A stretch of 64,000 nucleotides of DNA. It comes from Cephalotrichum gorgonifer (Eukaryota > Ascomycota > Sordariomycetes > Microascales > Microascaceae). The position numbers and the translations under genes were made by a program. The notes under the pieces were generated by a model, which had not been told where the DNA came from, did no database searches, and saw only the letters and a program-made list of their open reading frames with translations. Location of the stretch: assembly GCA_900312665.1 (NCBI GenBank), contig ONZQ02000008.1, positions 1,426,001 through 1,490,000 on the forward strand. The letters run 5' to 3'. Below, piece after piece: positions 35,601 through 45,361 of this stretch. The first letter of the stretch is position 1. Each line of letters opens with the position of its first letter.

Positions 35601-36797
35601 TCTTTTGCGCCATCTTCTATCATTCCTTTCTTTCGCACGCTCTGACGATGTACCCGACCTAAGATGTGCAAAGAAACTAACCCCTTGACCGCCAATAGCT
35701 TCACCCCGGGACCTGTAGCCCGCATCCACGACCTAAATGAGATCGGCTTCCTGGACCACAATGACACCAAGGAAGACGAGGAGGAGGCGGCGCCGGAGTA
35801 TATGTACTACAAGTCGGAGAAGATTCTGGGTAAGCTGTACCGTAGCGTGGATGAGAAGGACATCTGGTCTACAGTGCACAGGACCGTCCCGAAGGATACT
35901 CCGTCGATATGGGACCAGCTCCTTGGTGTCGTGGACGAGGAGCTGGCCAGGCTTCGCCTTGCGGGGCTGGTGATGTGGGAGGACAAGGTGGAGAATGCGC
36001 GGAATATCCAGAAGTCGTGAGTGTCTGCTGCCTCTTCCTGTTCTAACGCCCCTCCCCCTTTTTTTCTTCTTTCTCCCTTCCCAGCTCTTTCCATTTCTCC
36101 CCTTCCCCCCTACGCCTTTTGGCCTCGCACTTCTCACGAACCAAACAGCTACGAAGCCAACATCTGGGACATCCGCGGCCAGTGCGGCTCAAGCATGAAT
36201 GCCCCCCTCACCGAGCTCGAGGTCCTCACCGGCTCCATCTTCAACAAGGCAGGCCGCCAGTCGCGGCGCCAGAAGGAGAACTCAGTAAAGATGAAGGAGA
36301 AAGCCACCGAAGTATTCGCGTGGCTCGTCTCCATCCTCCGCACCGGTGCGGACCCGACCCTCGATACTCACGACGAAGACGAAGACGACGCCTCCTCCGT
36401 CGCGACGGACTCGACGGACCTCACGGCGAATATGGGCCGCCTGGTCGTCGGATCTAAGAAGTTTATGAGGATGGTGGGGGCAGTGGGCCTGTGTCTCGCG
36501 TGCATGCGCGTGGCGGGTGAGAAGGAGGGCTGGGGCGCGTGGGGGAGCCGGAGGTGGGGGGAGGACGAGGAGATTAGGAGCTTCAGGGTCGTGGCGGGGT
36601 CGTGCCTGCTGAGGGAGTTGGATAGGTATGCGTTTCACCTTGAGGAGAGGAGGAGGAGGGAGAGGGCGCTGCTGGGAGTTGGGAGTCGTGGTGGCGGGGG
36701 TATGTTGGAACGAGAGGGAGGAGGTAGCGGCGGGACTTGCTCTCTTAAGCATGGTATCTCATTTTCGGAACCTTCCTTCTCTTACGCCTGGTTTTAG
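32610..36797 (+). CDS. RNA-dependent RNA polymerase of RNA silencing (QDE-1/SAD-1 family)
   Basis: Three exons, 32610-35509, 35699-36016 and 36149-36797, give 1288 residues. This cellular polymerase makes double-stranded RNA from aberrant transcripts to feed Dicer and Argonaute. An RRM-like domain opens the protein (MEVYIQGLPRNIS, about residues 1-75). The catalytic double-psi-barrel core includes SDGVGTIS, FGVMDETGFLNEGEV and the metal-binding DLDGD loop with D853, D855 and D857. Exon 2 continues the conserved YYKSEKILGKLYR end of the core. The first acceptor is placed at 35698 because it yields RPDFFTPGPVARI, whereas an earlier AG would insert extra residues. The family shows this to be an RNAi-type RdRP; which paralogue (sad-1, qde-1 or rrp-3) is not decided. 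Confidence 0.95.
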
Positions 36798-37895
36798 TAT
36801 TGAAAGTTTTGGATGGTGTTGGATCTAGGTCTCTGATCTGGGAAAAGGTTTGGACAAGGGTGGAAATCCGATGGCGGAACGGGGAGTGAATGGGGGGATG
36901 CCCAGACAGGAGATTCGGTGTTCGTTTAATGGAAGCTACTCTTCCTGTGGACGAGTATGCTACCTCTATTAATAGGTGATATGAATGCGACGAATAATGA
37001 CCTTTTCTGAGTACGACCTTCATCCAGGAGTCGCCGGAGCAGCGTCTTTCTCACTCGCCTGGTGCTCTTCGATTTAGAATGAGAGAGCAGGCTACTTTAG
37101 ACAACGCCGGAGTTGGAATACGGGGTAATAGATGCTTGCCTGAAATACTGGTGAAGGTATGACTAGTATGAGATTTGCGAGATGGATACATGTACGTACA
37201 TGTACTGAACGACTGCGGGATTCAGTCTGATTGAAGGCCACACGTACTTGGCAAGAGCAACGTGATGTCGCATGTTATGAGCGTGTTCACGATAAGACAG
37301 ACCACTTGCACCAGGTCTTAGATAGCTATGGCTGACTCAGCACATCGAGAACAAGCCCATGCGACCCCACCATGGACTCCATTGACCCCTCCACGGAGCC
37401 CCGCAGTGTTGAACAACCCAGTGGCACTCCTCCCGACACCATTTGCCGAAGCCGCCCGGGACTCGGGCCAAGCCACGCTTGAATGTCTCCAGTTCTGGCC
37501 CACACACGCTTGCTTGTCTCCGGTTCTTCAGTGTATATGTCGTTTTGGGGTGCCGCGAGCCCCGGTTTAGCCCGTCCTCATCGGCGCTCCTCCAAGGTGG
37601 GACGCCAATGGGCTGTTTGAAATGCCGAACTGGACATTACCATATCTCCTCTCCCCCCACTATGACATGAAAGACTGACAACCCACACACAACCCACCCT
37701 GCGCGAGTTTAAAAGCACCATCTCCCCACTTACCTTCATGATTTAGTTCTGAAGTTTATGACATCAGAAAGAGGTGCTCTTCTCTAAAAACTCGACTTAT
37801 ACGCCGCGCCACGACACGCTTCCTCACCTCTACCTTCACCCGTCCTCTCCATCACATCCTCGATTCTCGGTCCTCGCGTTCGCGCCTCCGCAACC
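36798..37895. other. Intergenic region between RdRP and the hydrolase
   Basis: Contains an 18 bp perfect palindrome at 37187-37204 and AT-richer promoter DNA before the hydrolase. No gene is supported. Confidence 0.6.
37187..37204. repeat. 18 bp perfect palindrome
   Basis: TACATGTACGTACATGTA equals its own reverse complement. The half-word TACATGTA recurs in several other intergenic places of the window, for example around 5292 and 47370-47390. Confidence 0.8.
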
Positions 37896-39530
37896 ATGTC
37901 TTCCCCAGGCATCCTCTACGTGACTATGCGTCCTAACGACGACCTCCCTCCGGCCCAATTCCACGAGTGGTACAACAACGAGCACGGCCCCACCCGCCTC
38001 CGCCTCCCCCAGATCTTCGCCAACGGCCTCCGCTACCGATCCACCGACTCCCTCGACCCCCCATTCCTCGCCGCCTACGACGTGACGCACATGCCCCACC
38101 TCCTGACCCCCACCTATACCTGCCTCCGAGCCAACCGCTCCCCCCGCGAGGCCGAGACCATCGGCCAGGTCAAGGTTGACCGCCGCTTCTACGACCTCGT
38201 CTCGGCCAAGTCCTCCCCGGATTTCACACCCGTCGAGTCGCTCTCGGACGAAGAGGCCGAGGGCTCCGTCCTCGTCTCCGTGGAGATCACGCTGAACAAC
38301 TTCGAGGGCGCCGAGGCCGCCTACACGGAGTTCCTGCTGGGCGAGCACGTCGACATGCTCTCCCGCATCCCCGGCTGGCGGAGGACGCGGCTGTTCCGTA
38401 CCTCAGTGATTGAGGACGTGGGCGAGACGAAGCTTCTGGCGCTACACGAGTACTCGAAGGAGAACGGGCTCGGTGGTCCGGAGCACCTGGCGGCCGCGAG
38501 CTCGCCGCTGAGGAACGAGATCTTCGCGAAGTACGTCCACTCGAAGAACCGGAGGACGTATGAGCTGTTCTACGTCTTTGGACCGGGGCCTAGGGATCTA
38601 CACTCCCTGTCGGACCTGCCCGCTGGCACGCCAAAGTTCGTGTCGTCGGGTGACGAGACCCCCACGCTGACCACCACGACCACGTCGCCTGGCCCCGACG
38701 CCTCGATCGCGTCGTACATCCAGACCGCCGATTCCCTGACGATCCCGTACCTCCTCGAGGGGAACCCCGCGCCCGATGCGCCCGTGGTGGCGTTCAGCAA
38801 CTCCCTGCTCACGTCGCTGCACATGTGGGACCCCCTCGTCGCCATCATCAAGGCCCAGCGCCCCGACCTGAAGATCCTCCGCTACGACACCCGCGGCCGC
38901 CACGCCCTCCCGCAGCCCCCGAAGCCCGCGACGGTGGAGATTCTGGCCGGCGACATCAAGGCCCTCCTCGACGCCCTCCGCATCACGAAGCTCCATGCCC
39001 TCATCGGCGTGTCCATGGGCGGGGCCACGACGCTGAAGTTCGCCCTCGAGTACCCCAGCTACCTCTCCCGGTTCATCGCGTGCGACTTCAACGTCACCTC
39101 CAGCGCCGCGAACACCGAGGCCTGGAAGGAGCGCACGGCGTTGGCCGAGTCGGAGGCCGGGAAGGGGATAGAGAAGCTGGCGGGTCTGACAGTGGGTCGC
39201 TGGTTCCACCCGGCCACCGTGGAGAAGAAGCCCGACGTCACGGAGTGGATGACGCGCATCGTGGCGGAGAACGACGTCGAGGGCTTCAAGTACGGGTGCC
39301 AGGCGCTGTGGGACTACGACCTCAAGCCCGCCATGGGCGGCTGCGAGGTGCCCGGGCTGCTGGTGGTCGGGGACGGCGACGCGAAGGGGGCGCTGGTGAG
39401 GGCCATGGAGGGGTTCAAGGGGCTGGTCGGGGCGAAGGGCGTGGAGCTGAAGATCGTGCCCGAGGCGGGGCACCTGCCCATGTCGGAGAGCCCCGAGGCG
39501 TTCTGGGAGGCGGTTCGGGAGTTTATATGA
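37896..39530 (+). CDS. EthD-like domain fused to an alpha/beta hydrolase
   Basis: A single-exon gene of 544 residues. The N-terminal 220 residues look like a dimeric ferredoxin-like (EthD/DABB) unit: ILYVTMRP, the conserved FHEWYNNEHGPTRLRLP, and a second half with EFLLGEHVDMLSRIPGW and TKLLALHEY, suggesting two tandem copies. From about residue 280 a 3-oxoadipate enol-lactonase-like hydrolase follows: nucleophile elbow GVSMGG with Ser373, an Asp in VVGDGDAKG, and His in EAGHLPMSE. This arrangement suggests oxidation or rearrangement of an aromatic intermediate coupled to hydrolysis. Substrate is unknown and no pathway cluster surrounds it. The start is the first ATG before conserved sequence; no signal peptide, so probably cytosolic. 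Confidence 0.88.
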   Translation: MSSPGILYVTMRPNDDLPPAQFHEWYNNEHGPTRLRLPQIFANGLRYRSTDSLDPPFLAAYDVTHMPHLLTPTYTCLRANRSPREAETIGQVKVDRRFYDLVSAKSSPDFTPVESLSDEEAEGSVLVSVEITLNNFEGAEAAYTEFLLGEHVDMLSRIPGWRRTRLFRTSVIEDVGETKLLALHEYSKENGLGGPEHLAAASSPLRNEIFAKYVHSKNRRTYELFYVFGPGPRDLHSLSDLPAGTPKFVSSGDETPTLTTTTTSPGPDASIASYIQTADSLTIPYLLEGNPAPDAPVVAFSNSLLTSLHMWDPLVAIIKAQRPDLKILRYDTRGRHALPQPPKPATVEILAGDIKALLDALRITKLHALIGVSMGGATTLKFALEYPSYLSRFIACDFNVTSSAANTEAWKERTALAESEAGKGIEKLAGLTVGRWFHPATVEKKPDVTEWMTRIVAENDVEGFKYGCQALWDYDLKPAMGGCEVPGLLVVGDGDAKGALVRAMEGFKGLVGAKGVELKIVPEAGHLPMSESPEAFWEAVREFI

Positions 39531-39802
39531 GAGGACTGTGTGCACATGTATTCCCAGTTTCCAACCGTGTTCTCGTGAGCTACCCCCGCCAAAAAAAGAT
39601 TGATGTATTGCAAGAGTACGCATATAGACGAATATATACATATATATAAACTGTTTGGATACGGCCCTGAGGCTGGCAAGGGCAAAGATCGACGTGGAGC
39701 GTACAACAGCGGGAAAAGAAAAGAAACCCCTCCTAGAAATGGAGCCAAACATCTCCTCCCAGCGCGGCAACGAATCACGACCTCGGCCACTCGGGGCGGC
39801 CT

Positions 39803-40641
39803 CTAGGGCGTGGCCGGGGCCTCCTCGCCCTCCGCGACCGCGCCACCAACGGCCTCCTCGAAGCCGGCGACCTGCGCGGCGGCGAAGTCGAACGGCACGG
39901 TCCCCTTGCCGTCGTGGTAGGCGAACTGGGAGTCGGGGTTCGCGGGCGTCGCGACGGCCCGGGAGGAGAAGGCCCACGAGAGGCGTGAGGAGCCGGACGG
40001 GTTGATGGCACCGGCAGCCCACTTGCTGCAGCCGGAGCAGAGGGCGTCGAGGGTCCAGTGGGTGGCGTTAGTGGTGGTGCCGGGTAGGACGGTGATGGTG
40101 GAGTCTGCGTAGGCGTTGGGGGGCGCGTGGTCTCTAGGGTTCTCGTTAGCCCTCTATCTTTTCCCTTGTTCTTCTGCACCTCATATCTTCCTTCTCTCTA
40201 TTGTAGTTTGGGGTCCTGTGCTGAGGGGGGAGTAGAGGGTAGAGAGGAAGTTGAGGATGGAAGAGGTGGGGCTGGGGGGGCTAGGGTGAGACAGGTCGGA
40301 AGGGGGAGGGGGGGAAGAGGGCCTAGAGGCGACACGTACGTGGCAATGCGCGAGGTAACGGTCACGGTATCGCCGTTGGGCCACGCCACGGACAGCGGGT
40401 TGTTCAACATGCTACCGCCCCACGCTATCCCCGCCCACCCCGCTCGGACTGGCGCCACGATCTGGAAGGCTATGTCAAAGGGGGCCGTGGCGCCCTCGGG
40501 GATCGCGATGCGGTAGAGGATGCCGCTCGGGGTGCTGAACTCTTTGTAGGCTAGCCCGGTGGTGTCTTGGCGGGCGGCGAGGAGGGAGGAGGGTGCGGCG
40601 GCCGCGAGGGCCGCGAGGGCCGCGAGTTGGAAGAGCATCAT
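39803..40641 (-). CDS. Secreted CDH-type cytochrome domain protein (stand-alone DOMON-like)
   Basis: Two exons, 40641-40340 and 40133-39803, give 210 residues. A signal peptide (LFQLAALAALAAAAPS) leads to a domain resembling the heme-b cytochrome of cellobiose dehydrogenase: IVAPVRAGWAGIAWGGSMLNNPLSVAWPNG with a candidate Met heme ligand, then NATHWTLDALCSGCSKW with a candidate His ligand and disulfide pair. CDH fuses this domain to a flavoprotein; here it stops after the cytochrome. The stand-alone form would receive or pass electrons, perhaps to lytic polysaccharide monooxygenases, in the extracellular space. GTACGT donor and CTAG acceptor keep frame. Two adjacent ATG codons exist (40641 and 40638); either leaves the signal peptide intact. 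Heme binding is inferred. Confidence 0.85.
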
Positions 40642-42838
40642 TGTTTCCTGTTACTGTTGCTGTTCGGCCTGGGGGGTGAGTCAAGGGATATCGATGGGCG
40701 GTTCGGCGGGGTTACGGTTAGGGCTGCGTACGGGTAGGGGGGAGGGAACAGGTGGATGGGGTCGAGAACGGCGGCGGCTTGGGCGGCTGGGGGGGATCGA
40801 GTCCGTTTAAGTACGGAGTATGATGCTTTTTCTGTATCCAGGCGATGGGGCCGGGATACACGTATGCTAATACTGTCCCATGCCATTCCATCCCCTCGAT
40901 CTCCGGAAACGATGATACGCACGCATAGCTTTAGCCGGCCTCTAATACCTGGGAAAGGAAAAGGAAGCACTCCCTCCGAAAATATACAACCAACGATGCT
41001 CTTCCAACAAAAGCGTCCCCCCATCAACGAGCTTATAATTCGGAGTCCTTCGATTGGCCGCTTGGGTATGAAAAGCTCGAGCAGCCGCGAATCTTAGACC
41101 GATTTAGATGAAGACTTCATTTCAGGGGAGGATATTGTTTCCGGTGTGGCTATATCAGGCACGTTTCTCTCGCGAGGGGTGAGGCGGGAGAGAGCGAAGG
41201 GGGAGATGTAGTTGAACCTTGTCGTAGTTAAATTTGAGTGTCTTTGACATATCCGCCAAGGCCGGAGACAATCTTCGGCAACGGCAATCTTGCGGAATCG
41301 ACAAACCTCCACTTCTCCCCGGGTGATGATGATCCCCTCCTTCGGACACCCAACCGGATCGGCGGTATTGTTTATTACAGAGAAATATCGCAATTGAGGA
41401 AGCACGGGATTGGCTGTGCCTTATAAGGAGCTCTATACATTCTTTATTTTGACAAGCGGGTAAAAGAGGGGACGGGGGATCCGAAGGGAGGGCCGTTATT
41501 GTCCAGTAGGTATACCAAGTCATGTAAGTCGTTTTCACCAATTATAAGTTTCTTTCAACGAGAGCGGTTGAGTTTATCGAAATGGCCCGCCTCGAAACTC
41601 TGGGCAGTCAGTCCGTTGAACGAAAGATTCCTGCCTCTTTCTCTCTCTCTCTCTCTCTGTTTCCCTCCTTCTTCCCTTCTTTCTTCTTGCTTTCCTGAGT
41701 CTGTCTCTTTCTGGAGAAGGGGCCCTTAATGAGAAGAGGAAACGCGCAGATATCCCGCGTCTCACTGCTTTCTTCGGTCCCGAAGCGGAGCTCCTTTCTC
41801 TACCGCGCCCCCTCCCGCCTTGTCGGCGATTTCAAAAATGAACCTTTCGCGGACACGGCCCGGGGCCTGCAGTAGTCTGACTGAGCTTTCTCCCATGTTT
41901 GCCCCCCCCCGACGCGGCGCCACAGAAAGCAGGCTAAATAGCTGAATATCTTAAACTCCGCCGTCCTGCCGCACTCGTACCTTCCGCCGCAATCATCTCC
42001 TAGAAAGGGTTACGCATCCCACCTTCGGTGGTTGGCCTGGTAATGTAAACCCGGCCACCCCCTTTCTATCTTAAACACATCGATCTCAGGGCTCTTAAAA
42101 CGCTTCTTCCCCTTTCATGTATCCCCCCCATCGCAGAAGACACACGCGGGGGTCTCGCGCTCACCATTACCGGTCCGAGCGGAGAATAAAGAACGGGAAT
42201 GCCGGGAGCCAATGGGAGGGGAGGTGTTATAAATCATATATCGCGCGAGATGAGAATGTCCGACGGAGGAAAGCGAGGAGAAAGAGGAAAGAGGGGGAAG
42301 GGGCCCTACGTAATTGGGAGTCTCTGTGAAGTAGGGGGTCTCTCTATAGTAGGGAATCACTAGCATCAAGTGTGACCAAGTTCCGTAGGCAACATTCGAA
42401 TCTCTATTTTGAAACTGCACACTTCTTCCAACCAGAAAGGCCAAGAGTAAACACCAAGAGTCCGAGATAAAATATGAGTAGAGCATAGAGAAAGCCATGA
42501 GGGAAGCCTCCCTTATGAAGAAGGCGGAAAAGGAAATATATATCATATATGGTCGGTCCGGTCATGCGGGTATCCCCCCTTAAAAACATAAACTCCGGCT
42601 TCTAAAGGTTATAAGAAAAAAGGAAAAAAAACAGAAAACGCAGCCCTCCTTGCCTCGTGGTCCCAAGACTGTCTAAAAAGTGACGTCAAGATCAAGCGTG
42701 AAGATCAAGCATAAAGAACACCGCTCAAGAAAAAGGCCAAAAAAAGAAGACAGGAAAGACTTCCAAAGAAAAGAAAATGAAGAGGGGGAAGAGCGCTGGG
42801 CGTAGAAACCTCCCATCACCTCCCTCCCCTCATTCTCC
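40642..42838. other. Intergenic region upstream of the cytochrome gene
   Basis: Includes a TACGGAGTA word at 40812-40820 (about 170 bp upstream of the cytochrome start), a CT microsatellite near 41637-41659 and AT-rich DNA at 42540-42780. Frames seen are short; none is supported. Confidence 0.6.
41637..41659 (+). repeat. CT dinucleotide microsatellite
   Basis: About eleven CT units in noncoding DNA, flanked by pyrimidine-rich sequence. Confidence 0.8.
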
Positions 42839-45361
42839 CTACCGCGCCCTCCACTCCTCCAAAACCCCCGGGTCCTGCACCGCCCTCCCCTGCCCTGACA
42901 ACCACGCCCTGCACGCCTCGGACTGCATGTACTCCTTGTTCCCGCCGGCCTCCCCGGCGGCCCCCAGCGCCAGGCCGCCCATCCTCTCGTCTGCGAGGTC
43001 CAGCACGCCCCGCCCCGCGGCGTCCCTGACGTGCACGTTCGCGCCGCCCTGCACCAGCGTCCTGGTGGCCAGCTTCTTCCCCCTCCGCACCGCGACGTGC
43101 AGCGCCGTCTCGCCGCGCCTGTTCCGCGCGTTGACGTCCGCCCCGGCCTCGATGAGGAGCTGCAGGATCAGCACCGGCATCTTGTAGTCGTCGTCCTCCG
43201 GCAACTGGGCCACGAAGGCCATTAGCGGCGTGTTCCCCGACGAGTCGTAGGCGTTGGGGGCCACGCCCGCCTCCAGGAGCCCGCGGAGGAGGTTCTCGCG
43301 GAGGGTGAGGCGGTTGGTGGAGGAGTCCAGGGGACTCTGGTTCGCGGCTGTGGCGGCAGCAGGTCCTCCTACCTCACGCTTGCGCTTCCGCGACTTGGGC
43401 TTGGCCGCCCCGCCCGCGGACTGCGGCGTGTCCGCGGCCGCGGATCTGGAGCCGTTCGCCCGCGCGAGGAGCGATGTCTCGCTGAGGATGCAGGACGCGA
43501 GGCAGTGCAGCCCGTTGCGGCCGCGGGCGTCCTCGCGCTTGGGGTCACCGCCGCCCGTGCACTCCTTCACGAATTTGATGAGCCGCGCCTGGCTCGATAT
43601 GAGGTCTGTCTCCAGACGTGCTAGAGGCGGCGACGCGCGCGCCGCGTCCGCGGCCTCATCGTCCTCGGGCACGACGGACGTGTGCGCGCGGCGCACGAGC
43701 TTGAAGGTCACGTCAGCCTTGGGCGTCGGCACCTCGCCGAAGGCGTCGCGGGAGAGGGCGACGTTGAGCGCGTGCAGGACATGGTCCAGAGGCGCCGGGT
43801 CGTGAATCTTGGAGCGCAGCGCGTGGAAGAGCGTGCGGCCGTAGCAGTCTGTCGCCAGCAGGAACGCCTTGTCCGCCTCGAAGAGGCGGAGGAGGGCGAC
43901 CAGGGGCCGCGTGCCGTGCTGGGGGTCCGTGAGCCACGAGTCGTCGAGGAGGTGGAGGAAGGTCTGCCCTGCGCTGTTCCGCCCGCGGCAGGGGACGTTG
44001 TTTTGTACCAGCTGGATGATGTGTGCGTGGTCGACGTTCCGGGCCGCGAAGAGGTGCATGAGGGTGTTTCCGAAGACGTCGGCCTGCTCGAAGTCCCGTG
44101 CGGTCGCGTTCCCTGGTACCAGGAGGCTCTGGGCGCTCTGGGAGAGGCCCTTGTCGGACATCCAGATGGAGGAGGACATGACCTCGACGGGGCGGCAGAG
44201 ACAGTTCTTGGACTCGTGCTCAGGGTGGCCTGGGGGGCAGGCGCCCTGGAAGTGGAGCAGTCTGTCGAGGATGAGGAACTCGCCCGGGAGCGGGGGCGCG
44301 CAGGTTATCTCAGGGGCGGCCTGCTCATCGTGGATCCAGGACTCGTGGATGGAGCCGGCGGTGGCGGGGCGCGTTTCGGCGGTGGGGGACGCGCCCTGGG
44401 GGGATGGCATGGTGTAGCGCTTGATCACGCGGCGGACGTGGGTCACGAAGCCGGAGGAGTAGCCGGAGAGGGCGCGGCGGAGGGTTGTGGTCGTCATGTC
44501 CGTGGAGGCGGTGCCGCGGCGGAAGAGGGGATTGAGGCGGCGGAGGGTAGCGTGTTGCTGGGCGGGAGCGGCGGCGGCGATGGGGGGCCCGGCGTCCGTC
44601 ATTGGCTCGTCGACTATCTGGTCCGTATATTGGCTCTCGGCCGGGGAGAAGGGTTCGGGCTGGGGGTGGGGTTGGTAGTGGTTGGTGCTATACGGGTCGC
44701 TGGGTGGGTTCGCGACGAAGGCGGCCATGTCGGGGTCTTGGTGCACGCCTTGGTGGGCGAAGGGGAGGGTATGTGAGCCCGCACCGCTCTGATGCACTTC
44801 CGTGGTTTGTAGTGGTTGTAGGTGGTTCTGAGTTTTGATCTGGGTATGGGCGTGGGAGTCCGGCGACACAGGGGACGGCGATTCGTTGCCGAGGGCGGCC
44901 ATGGGAGAGGGAAACTCGCGCCTCGTGGTGCGGGTCGGGGACGTCGCGAGGGCGTTCATGCGACGCTCCATATCGGTGCGTGTGCGGGGGTGGAGCCATC
45001 GGGGCTCCTTGTCGAGGAGAGCGTTGAGCTTCTTGTTCGCGGAGTCCTTTCTACCAAGGGGGGGGTTAGTTAGTCGCCATCTGTATATTCGCCTGAGGTT
45101 TGTGTATATGTAGTGCATGTCACGCGCGCGATAACTCCCAAAAAAAAACACATGAGGCGGCGGTTCATACCCGGGACCAGGTTCTTGTGGCGAGCCATTC
45201 GCTTGTATCACGTCCAAGATCTTCTTAATCGGTAGCGTCGTGTAAACGTATAGACGGCCCAGCTTCCGCTGGTCGGAGTCGGTCCACAGCGACGGGCGAC
45301 CCGTCTGGGTGGCGTGGGAACTCGCCCCCGATGGCGAAGCTGAAGACTCCATCGCGACCAT
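42839..45361 (-). CDS. Ankyrin-repeat protein, fungal-specific N terminus
   Basis: Two exons, 45361-45171 and 45050-42839, give 800 residues. The 120 nt intron has GTATGA/GTAG ends and an ACTAAC branch site. It contains no stop, so one uninterrupted frame also exists, but splicing restores the GKDSANKKLNALLDKEPRWL stretch typical of fungal ankyrin proteins. The N terminus (LWTDSDQRKLGRLYVYTTLP) is a recurrent module of unknown role. The middle is Pro/Ser-rich with a basic tract. Ankyrin-like units appear around NALMHLFAARN-type segments, the SAGQTFLHLLD and GRNGLHCLA units and best at the end: SGNTPLMAF, GADVNARNRRGETALHVAV, GGANVHVRDAAGRGVLDL. A partner-binding, probably nuclear or regulatory role is guessed. 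The last unit is followed by a short tail. Confidence 0.82.
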   Translation of the reverse strand: MVAMESSASPSGASSHATQTGRPSLWTDSDQRKLGRLYVYTTLPIKKILDVIQANGSPQEPGPGYEPPPHVFFFGSYRARDMHYIYTNLRRIYRWRLTNPPLGRKDSANKKLNALLDKEPRWLHPRTRTDMERRMNALATSPTRTTRREFPSPMAALGNESPSPVSPDSHAHTQIKTQNHLQPLQTTEVHQSGAGSHTLPFAHQGVHQDPDMAAFVANPPSDPYSTNHYQPHPQPEPFSPAESQYTDQIVDEPMTDAGPPIAAAAPAQQHATLRRLNPLFRRGTASTDMTTTTLRRALSGYSSGFVTHVRRVIKRYTMPSPQGASPTAETRPATAGSIHESWIHDEQAAPEITCAPPLPGEFLILDRLLHFQGACPPGHPEHESKNCLCRPVEVMSSSIWMSDKGLSQSAQSLLVPGNATARDFEQADVFGNTLMHLFAARNVDHAHIIQLVQNNVPCRGRNSAGQTFLHLLDDSWLTDPQHGTRPLVALLRLFEADKAFLLATDCYGRTLFHALRSKIHDPAPLDHVLHALNVALSRDAFGEVPTPKADVTFKLVRRAHTSVVPEDDEAADAARASPPLARLETDLISSQARLIKFVKECTGGGDPKREDARGRNGLHCLASCILSETSLLARANGSRSAAADTPQSAGGAAKPKSRKRKREVGGPAAATAANQSPLDSSTNRLTLRENLLRGLLEAGVAPNAYDSSGNTPLMAFVAQLPEDDDYKMPVLILQLLIEAGADVNARNRRGETALHVAVRRGKKLATRTLVQGGANVHVRDAAGRGVLDLADERMGGLALGAAGEAGGNKEYMQSEACRAWLSGQGRAVQDPGVLEEWRAR

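Noticed and set aside
38598..40022. 474-codon minus-strand frame across the hydrolase 3' end
   Set aside because: Overlaps the hydrolase coding region and the true exon of the cytochrome gene; its composition is Arg/Gly/Val-biased.
43682..44776. 364-codon plus-strand frame opposite the ankyrin gene
   Set aside because: Shadow of the ankyrin exon; Val/Gly/Glu-biased with no domain.
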